From the NCBI GenBank assembly GCA_963764525.1, contig CAVXTC010000035.1:1-64000 (forward strand): DNA of 64,000 nt, given 5' to 3'. The position numbers and the translations under genes were made by a program. The notes under the pieces were generated by a model. That model worked only from the letters and a program-made list of their open reading frames with translations, ran no database searches and had not been told where the DNA came from. Each line of letters opens with the position of its first letter. Position 1 is the first letter of the stretch. Of this stretch, positions 58,130 through 64,000 are shown piece by piece. Origin of the DNA: DATDIC01 sp963764525. Its GTDB lineage: Bacteria; Pseudomonadota; Alphaproteobacteria; Acetobacterales; Acetobacteraceae.

Positions 58130-58549
58130 TCATCCCCCGCCCCCAAGCAGCCGCACCCCAAGCACAGCACCAGCCGCCCGCAGTTCGTTATCGAGCGTGG
58201 CGAGCGGCAGCGCGCGGCGGTGGGCGAGCTCCAGATACGCGGCATCGTACAGCGTAAGCCGGAAGCGATCGGCAAGCTGCAATGTCCGCGTCCAGGCCTG
58301 CGTGTCGGTGTCGGGATCGGCGGTGATGTCGAGCAGCGCCAGATCGGCCAGCGCGGCGCGCCGGAAATCGTCGTCGATGCGGCCGCGGCGCACGGCCACC
58401 GTCAGGCTGTTGGCGACTTCCAGCCGCCAAAGAGCGGGCACGACCGCGCCGCCATCACCCACCGCATCGAACAGTCGGCGGATCGGCTCGGTGGTCTCGT
58501 CGCTGTAGATCCAGGCCAGCGTCGCCGAGCTATCCAGCACCAGACTCAC
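58130..58549 (-). CDS. PIN-domain ribonuclease toxin, VapC-like
   Basis: 139 residues. PIN acidic residues are in place: Asp6 (VLDSSATLAW), Glu44 (WRLEVAN), Asp102 (YDAAYLELA) and Asp120 (ATLDNEL). Such toxins cut tRNA or rRNA when freed from the antitoxin. The ATG at 58549 overlaps the antitoxin stop (ATGA), the standard VapBC arrangement. Confidence 0.88.
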   Translation of the reverse strand: MSLVLDSSATLAWIYSDETTEPIRRLFDAVGDGGAVVPALWRLEVANSLTVAVRRGRIDDDFRRAALADLALLDITADPDTDTQAWTRTLQLADRFRLTLYDAAYLELAHRRALPLATLDNELRAAGAVLGVRLLGGGG

Positions 58550-58722
58550 GGCCGGTCTTCATCGCGGAAGGACTTCCACTCCGCCCAGTTGAATTGTCCC
58601 AGTTTCCGCTGTTCCGCGCGCTCGCGGATGCGGCGCAGCGCCGCGCGTGCTTCGTCGCGGTTGAAACCGGGGCGGATCGGCACCAGCCGCGCGACCTTCT
58701 TGCCATGGCGGGTGATGGTCAC
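58546..58722 (-). CDS. Antitoxin partner of the PIN toxin (Phd/VapB-like, N-terminus missing)
   Basis: From a GTG at 58722 it reads VTITRHGKKVARLVPIRPGF and ends FNWAEWKSFRDEDRP. This is the second half of a Phd-type antitoxin (TITRHGKKVARLVP) and its toxin-binding tail. The DNA-binding first half, expected as ~25 residues ahead of VTITRHG, is not present in any frame of the next 120 bases. A run of eight or more G lies directly before the start. Either an N-terminally lost antitoxin or a sequence error. Confidence 0.6.
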   Translation of the reverse strand: MTITRHGKKVARLVPIRPGFNRDEARAALRRIRERAEQRKLGQFNWAEWKSFRDEDRP

Positions 58723-59053
58723 TGCCCCCCCCTCACACTTACGCCAATGCCGATGTCCAGGCGATCCGATTGCGCTGGTACGCCGGCCTGCTGTCGCGGG
58801 CATCAACAACAGCGCTGTCCGGTATTGGCCTCGTCCGGTTTGGCACAATCAGGGATCGCAAACGCGCCTGAGTTCAAGATGCTGAAACCGCGGCGCTGGC
58901 GCCTTCGGTCGCCACGTCCGCTTGCGGCCGTCGCCGGCCTGCGGCGAAGCACCGGGACGCTTGCGCTGTCTGCCCGCGCCATCCTGCCCCGCGCCGCCAA
59001 CCTGCAACCCCCGGTTTCCGCCGCCCTTGTTCCGTCCTATATCCCACCCGCCA
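58723..59053. other. Gene-free stretch upstream of sdhE
   Basis: About 330 bp between the antitoxin start and sdhE. No further gene is recognised. The missing antitoxin N-terminus would be expected at its left end. The sdhE-mfd promoter should lie here. Confidence 0.4.
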
Positions 59054-59320
59054 ATGACCGAATCAGAACCGGCCGCGCTACAGGCGCGGCGCCGCCGTCT
59101 GCTGTACCGCGCCACGCATCGCGGCACGCATGAAAACGACCTGATGATCGGCGGCTTCGTCGCCCCCCGCATCGCCACATTCACGGAGGCCGAGCTGCAA
59201 GCGCTCGAAACCCTGCTCGAAGTGCCGGACCCTGATTTGGCCGACTGGCTGACCGGCCGCCGGGCGATCCCGCCCGCCTCGGATACCCCGATGCTGCGCC
59301 GGATCCTGGAGGCGACCTCC
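59054..59320 (+). CDS. sdhE: FAD assembly factor SdhE (DUF339)
   Basis: 89 residues from the ATG at 59054. The SdhE core is clear: RRRRLLYRATHRGTHENDLMIGGF (contains the RGxxE-type flavinylation motif), then AELQALETLLEVPDPDLADWLTGR. It helps attach FAD to succinate dehydrogenase. The frame runs without a stop into mfd. An ATGA overlap (59321-59324) is present in the next frame, so one lost base in the last ~20 codons would explain the apparent fusion. Confidence 0.85.
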
Positions 59321-62300
59321 ATGACCGCCACGGTTTATGGCGCCCCTGAAGGCTGGGATGCCTTCCTGCTAGCCCGCCGCCGCGCCGAAATCGCCGGCCC
59401 GGTGCTGCACGTGGCGCGCGACGACGCCCGCATGGCCCGTTTGGCGGAAGCGCTGGCCTTCGTGGTGCCGGAAGCGGAAATCCTGCGCTTTCCGGCCTGG
59501 GACTGCCTGCCCTACGACCGCGTGTCTCCCAACGCGGCGCTGGTCGCCGAACGCATCGCCACGCTCGGCCGGCTGCTGGACCCCGCCCGCCGTCCGCGCA
59601 TCGTGCTCACCACCGTCAACGCCCTGGTGCAGCGCGTCCCGCCGCGGACGGCCTTCGCCGGCGCGAGCCTGGAGCTGAAGGTCAACGGCGACATAAATCC
59701 GGAAAACCTCGCCCGCTTCCTGGAGGCCCATGGCTACGGCCGCGCCGGCACCGTCATGGAGCCCGGCGAATACGCCATGCGCGGCGGGATCATCGACATC
59801 TTCCCCGCCGGAGAGGCCGATCCGGTCCGTCTGGACCTGTTCGGCGACACCGTCGAGAGCATCCGCACCTTCGACCCTGCCACCCAGCGCAGCGAGGGCA
59901 AGCGCGGCCGGATCGTGCTGCGCCCGGTCTCCGAGGTGCCGCTCGACCGCGAGTCGGTCGCCCGGTTCCGCACCGCCTGGCGGGAGATCTTCGGCCAGAA
60001 GGCCGCCGAGGACCCGATCTACCTGTCGATCTCCGACGGCCGCCGCCATCCCGGCATGGAACACTGGACGCCGCTGTTCCACCCCAGCATGGAAACCCTG
60101 CTGGACTATCTGCCCGGCGCGTCGGTCAGCCTCGATCACCAGGCCGACGACGTGCTGGCCGGCCGGCTGGAAATGATTGCCGACCATTATGAAGCTCGCA
60201 AGTCGGTGACGCGGGATGGCGAGGTGCCGTATCGCCCGCTGCCGCCGGACCGGTTGTACCTGGACCAGGCGGGCTGGAACGGCATGCTGGCCGGCGGCCC
60301 GCTGTTCGGCTTCACGCCGTTTGCCCGGCCCGAGGGCGCTGTTGGGGTCGATGGCACCGGCCGCCCCGGCCCGATCTTCCTCCAGGGTGCGTCCTCCGGC
60401 GCGGTGAACGTCTTCGATCAACTCAAATCCCAGGCTGCGCGCTGGACCGATGAGGGTCGCCGCATCGTCCTGGCCGCCTGGACCCGCGGCTCGCGCGAGC
60501 GGATGACGCATCTGCTGCGCGAGCACGGCTTCAAGGATGTGGCGCAGGAGGACAGTTGGGCGGCGGTCCGCCGCAAAGCCGGCCGGCTCGATCTCGCTGG
60601 TCGTGCTCGGCGTCGAGCGCGGCTTCGTTGTCCTCGGGGCCGAACGGCTGGCGCTGGTCGGTGAACAGGACCTGCTGGGCGAGCGCATCAGCCGCCCGCC
60701 CCACCGCCGCAAGCGGGCCGATCAGTTCATCGCCGAGGCGACCGAAATCGCCGAGGGCGACCTGGTCGTGCACCAGGAATACGGCATCGGCCGCTACGAC
60801 GGGCTGGAGACGCTCACTGTCACCGCCGCCCCGCATGACTGCCTGCGGCTGATTTACGACGGCCAGGAGAAGCTGTTCCTGCCAGTCGAGAACATCGAAG
60901 TCCTGTCCCGCTTCGGCAGCGAGGGCCAGGGCGTCGCGCTGGACAAACTGGGCGGGGCCGGCTGGCAGACCCGCAAAGCCCGGATGAAGCAACGCATCCG
61001 CGACATGGCCGGCGAGTTGATCCGCATCGCCGCGGCCCGCCAGATCCGCGACGCTCCCTCCATGGCGCCGGCGGAGGGAAGCTGGGACGAATTTTGCGCC
61101 CGCTTTCCGTTTGCCGAAACCGAGGATCAGGCGCGTGCCATCGCCGATGTCCTGGAAGACCTGGCTGTCGGGCGGCCGATGGACCGGCTGATTTGCGGGG
61201 ATGTCGGCTTCGGCAAGACCGAGGTGGCCCTGCGCGCCGCCTTCGTTGCTGCGATGTCCGGCGCCCAGGTGGCGGTGATCGTGCCGACCACATTGCTGGC
61301 CCGCCAGCACTACCGCACCTTCTCGGCGCGTTTTGCCGGCCTGCCGGTGCGGGTGGCACAGCTTTCACGCATGGTGCCGGCCAAGGAAGCCGCGGAGGTG
61401 CGCCGCGGCCTGACCGACGGCTCGGTCAACATCGTCATCGGCACCCATGCGCTGCTGGCGAAGTCGATCGAGTTCTCCGATCTGGCCTTGTTGGTGGTCG
61501 ATGAGGAGCAGCATTTCGGCGTCGCCCACAAGGAGCGGCTGAAACAGCTCAAGGCCGACGTCCATGTGCTGACGCTGACAGCGACGCCGATCCCGCGCAC
61601 CTTGCAGCTCGCGCTGACCGGGGTGCGGGAAATGAGCCTGATCGCCACACCGCCGATCGACCGGCTGGCGGTGCGCACCTTCATCATGCCGTTCGACAGC
61701 GTGGTGGTGCGGGAGGCGATCCAGCGCGAACGCTTCCGCGGCGGCCAGGTGTTCTGCGTCGTGCCGCGCATCGAGGACCTGCCGCGCATGTCCGAGCGGC
61801 TGGCCGAGATCGTGCCGGAGGCGCGCACCGCACAGGCGCACGGCCGTCTGGCACCGACCGAGCTGGAACGCGTGATGACCGAATTCAGTGACGGCAAATA
61901 CGACATTCTGCTTTCGACCAACATCGTCGAAAGCGGGCTGGATATGCCGGCGGTCAACACGCTGGTGATCCATCGCGCCGACATGTTCGGGCTGGGGCAA
62001 TTGTATCAGCTTCGCGGGCGGGTCGGGCGCGGCAAGCAGCGCGGCTACGCCTACCTGACATGGCCGCAGAACCACCGGCTGTCGGTGGCCGCGGAGAAGC
62101 GGCTGACGGTGATGCAGACGCTGGACAGCCTTGGCGCCGGGTTCACCCTGGCCTCCCACGATCTGGACATCCGTGGCGCCGGCAACCTGCTGGGCGACGA
62201 ACAGTCGGGCCATATCCGCGAGGTCGGCATCGAGCTGTATCAGCAAATGCTGGAAGACGCGGTGGCCGAGCAGCGCGCGGAAGGGCGCCGCACCGCGGCC

Positions 62301-62768
62301 GACCGGGACTGGACGCCGAACATCACGCTCGGTCTGCCGGTGCTGATCCCGGAGAGCTACGTGAAGGATTTGCCGGTGCGGCTTGGACTGTATCGCCGCA
62401 TCGGCGGGCTGGCGTCCGACGCCGAGACCGAGGCGATGGCGGCCGAGCTGGTCGATCGCTTCGGCAAGCTGCCGGCGGAAGTGGAAAATTTGCTCGAGGT
62501 TGTCTCGTTGAAGCGCGCCTGCCGTGAGGCGGGGGTGGAGAAGCTTGAGGCGGGGCCGAAGGGCATGGTGGTGACGTTCCGTGGCAATTCGTTCCACAAT
62601 CCGGCCGGGCTGGTGGCGTGGCTGGCCAGCAAGGGCGGCCTGGTCCGGCTGCGGCCGGACCACAAGCTGGCAGTCGCGCGGGAGATGGATGTGACGACGC
62701 GGTTGCGCACCGCACGCGACCTGCTGGGCAGTCTCGCCCGTATCGCCGATCAGGCGAAGGCCGCGTAG
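59321..62768 (+). CDS. mfd: Transcription-repair coupling factor Mfd (frame broken once)
   Basis: From the ATG at 59321 (MTATVYGAPEGWDAFLL) ~1,149 residues. The N-terminal UvrB-like module (FPAWDCLPYDRVSPNAALVAERI, GEYAMRGGIIDIFP) precedes a frame break near 60573. The RNA-polymerase-interacting domain (EGDLVVHQEYGIGRY), helicase motifs GDVGFGKTEVALRAAF, DEEQHFG, TATPIPRTL and QLRGRVGRG, and the TRCF C-terminal domain follow. It displaces stalled RNA polymerase and recruits excision repair. Breaks in such a conserved gene suggest a sequencing indel. Confidence 0.94.
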
Positions 62769-62790
62769 CTCTTCGTTGTTGTAAGCAGAC

Positions 62791-62853
62791 GTAGCCGGAA
62801 AGCGTAGCGCATTCCGCCACGCGGGCGGCGGAATGCGCTGCGCTTCCACCTAC
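62791..62853. repeat. Palindromic intergenic repeat, family 1 (copy 4)
   Basis: GTAGCCGGAAAGCGTAGCGC... paired with ...GCGCTTCCACCTAC across a short loop. Diverged from copies at 2919, 5854 and 21174. 22 bp after mfd, possible transcript end structure. Confidence 0.8.
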
Positions 62854-63013
62854 GCGGTGGCCGCGGCCGCGGGATGCGCTCGCCTTAAGGTGAAGCCTGC
62901 AAACCTGCGCTTCTCACCGCAGACTCGTTTCACGCCAACGTGCAGTCATGCTTGAGAGGCAACGGAGCAGGATTACTTCTGGCCAGCTTTGTCTCTGCCC
63001 GGAGGAGTGTCGC

Positions 63014-63346
63014 ATGATCCGTCTCCTGCTTGGCGCCGCCGTGCTGCCGTTGCTGGCAGGCACCACCTTTGGCCGTCCGCCACCCAACGCGGACCCCACG
63101 CTGTCGCCCTGGTTCCACAGCCTGATGCAGCCGGGAACCGGCATTTCCTGCTGCTCCGAAGCGGATTGCCGACGCACCGACTTCCGTATCAACGGCGACC
63201 ACTACGAGGCGATGATCCAGGGCACCTGGCAAAAGGTGCCGGACGAAAGCGTGCTGAAACGCGCCGACAACCCGACCGGCAGTGCCGTGGTGTGCTGGAC
63301 CCCGACGCTCGGCATCATGTGTTTCGTGCGCGGCCCAGAGACCTGA
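63014..63346 (+). CDS. Small exported cysteine-rich protein
   Basis: 110 residues from the ATG at 63014, chosen for GGAGGAG nine bases ahead. A signal peptide (LLLGAAVLPLLAGTTFG) is followed by WFHSLMQPGTGISCCSEADCR..., GDHYEAMIQGTWQKVP and VVCWTPTLGIMCFVR. Four or five cysteines probably form disulfides in the periplasm. I have seen this layout as a common uncharacterised alphaproteobacterial protein; no function is known to me. It overlaps the 3' end of the convergent MFS gene by 32 bp. Confidence 0.75.
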   Translation: MIRLLLGAAVLPLLAGTTFGRPPPNADPTLSPWFHSLMQPGTGISCCSEADCRRTDFRINGDHYEAMIQGTWQKVPDESVLKRADNPTGSAVVCWTPTLGIMCFVRGPET

Positions 63347-64000
63347 GCAGCCCGACCGCTACCAGCCCGGCGAGGCACGCGGCGCACAGCATGGCGCCGC
63401 GGAAGCCGCTGAGGAACGCAATATCGCCCCCCTGATCCGGCGCAGTGCCGCGCAGCGTCTCGAATGCCAGGATCAGCAAGACTCGCGCCGGAGACCACGC
63501 CCAGCATGCGGGTGAGCATGCCGAGGCTTCCGGCAACGCCGCGGTTTCGCACCGGCATGGTTGTGGTCAGCAGGTCGAAATAGGCCACCTGGAACAGCCC
63601 CTGGCCGATCCCCTGCATCAGCATCGCGGCGGCGAGCCAACCCACCTGGCCCGCCCACAGGGCGATGCCGGCCAGACCGGACGCGATCAGCACGGAGCCC
63701 GCCAGCAGCACCCATGATCCCGGCAAATGAGCCGCCAGTCGCCCGGCCAGCGGCGCGCCGAGCATCATCCCGATCGACGACAGAGCGAGCAACAGGCCAT
63801 CGAGCGCCACCGAGGCACCAGGCAGGCGCGCAAGCTGGAACGGCACCAGCAGCGGCACCGCGAACCCGGCCAGATTGACCAGCAGGTTCCCCAGGTTCAC
63901 CGCTGCGAAGCCGCCGTCGCGGAACAGGCCGATGTCGATGATCGGGTGCGGGAGACGGCGCTCGCGCTCGATGAACCCCCAGACACCGAGCGCGGTGATG
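63315..64000 (-). CDS. DHA2-type MFS permease, C-terminal half (cut by window edge, frame broken)
   Basis: The frame enters from the right edge with GVWGFIERERRLPHPIIDIGLFRDGGF, the loop after helix 8 of 14-helix (EmrB/QacA-type) drug exporters, then four to six further helices. A break near 63485 (after GVVSGA) leads into VLLILAFETLRG and a stop at 63315. The N-terminal half lies outside the window. Confidence 0.75.

Overview
The window is GC-rich (roughly two thirds G+C) with dense, mostly intact metabolic and cell-envelope genes. The clustering ftsE-ftsX-YdcF-PlsC, the divergent recG / sdhE-mfd pair, a cytochrome bd operon with a DUF2474 subunit and an Mce/Mla-type lipid transporter point to an alphaproteobacterium, most likely Rhodospirillales/Acetobacteraceae. 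This is inferred from gene content and order, not from a marker-gene comparison. No rRNA, tRNA or CRISPR array was recognised.

Layout. 0-9 kb: a partial gene, a Gfo/Idh/MocA dehydrogenase, an orphan oligopeptide-type solute-binding protein, an IS110 transposase, an aldo/keto reductase, a LysR regulator, a decayed acetyltransferase and an MFS permease. 8.7-12.5 kb: a surface-polysaccharide group (O-antigen ligase-like protein and two acyltransferase-3 proteins). 12.8-19.8 kb: three co-directional, closely spaced genes for helical/coiled-coil proteins (about 244, 1,070 and 985 residues) that I cannot assign to any family. This is the best candidate for an undescribed system. 20-26 kb: thioredoxin reductase, the cytochrome bd oxidase operon and a second orphan solute-binding protein. 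27-35.5 kb: DUF2254 protein, Na+/H+ antiporter, DUF2125 protein, PP-loop ATPase, then the PlsC/YdcF/FtsX/FtsE cluster and a divergent zinc-ribbon protein.

36-42.1 kb is a mobile-element graveyard: an intact IS256-family element with an 8-bp target duplication, an IS630 element, remnants of an integrase, an IS110 element and a serine resolvase, and an IS1380-type transposase that cuts off a CHAT-protease-like fragment. A small Pepco-like protein follows that fragment. 42.4-46.6 kb holds a DUF1330 protein, a luciferase-like oxidoreductase, a YghU-like glutathione transferase and a TetR regulator fused to a Phd-like antitoxin domain. 46.8-52.1 kb is one tight co-directional run: two sugar-type ABC permeases followed by an Mce/Mla lipid transporter (permease, ATPase, MCE protein, lipoprotein). 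52.2-64 kb: SDR enzyme followed by a tandem duplication, TPR protein, recG, a VapBC-like pair, sdhE-mfd, a small Cys-rich exported protein and a partial DHA2-type MFS permease.

Two dispersed palindromic repeat families occur between genes. A striking property of the whole window is the number of single-base frame breaks, about 30, including in genes that are normally kept intact (mfd, cydA, ftsX, mlaD-like). I read most of them as sequencing or assembly indels rather than decay. Coordinates of such genes span the reconstructed full frame.
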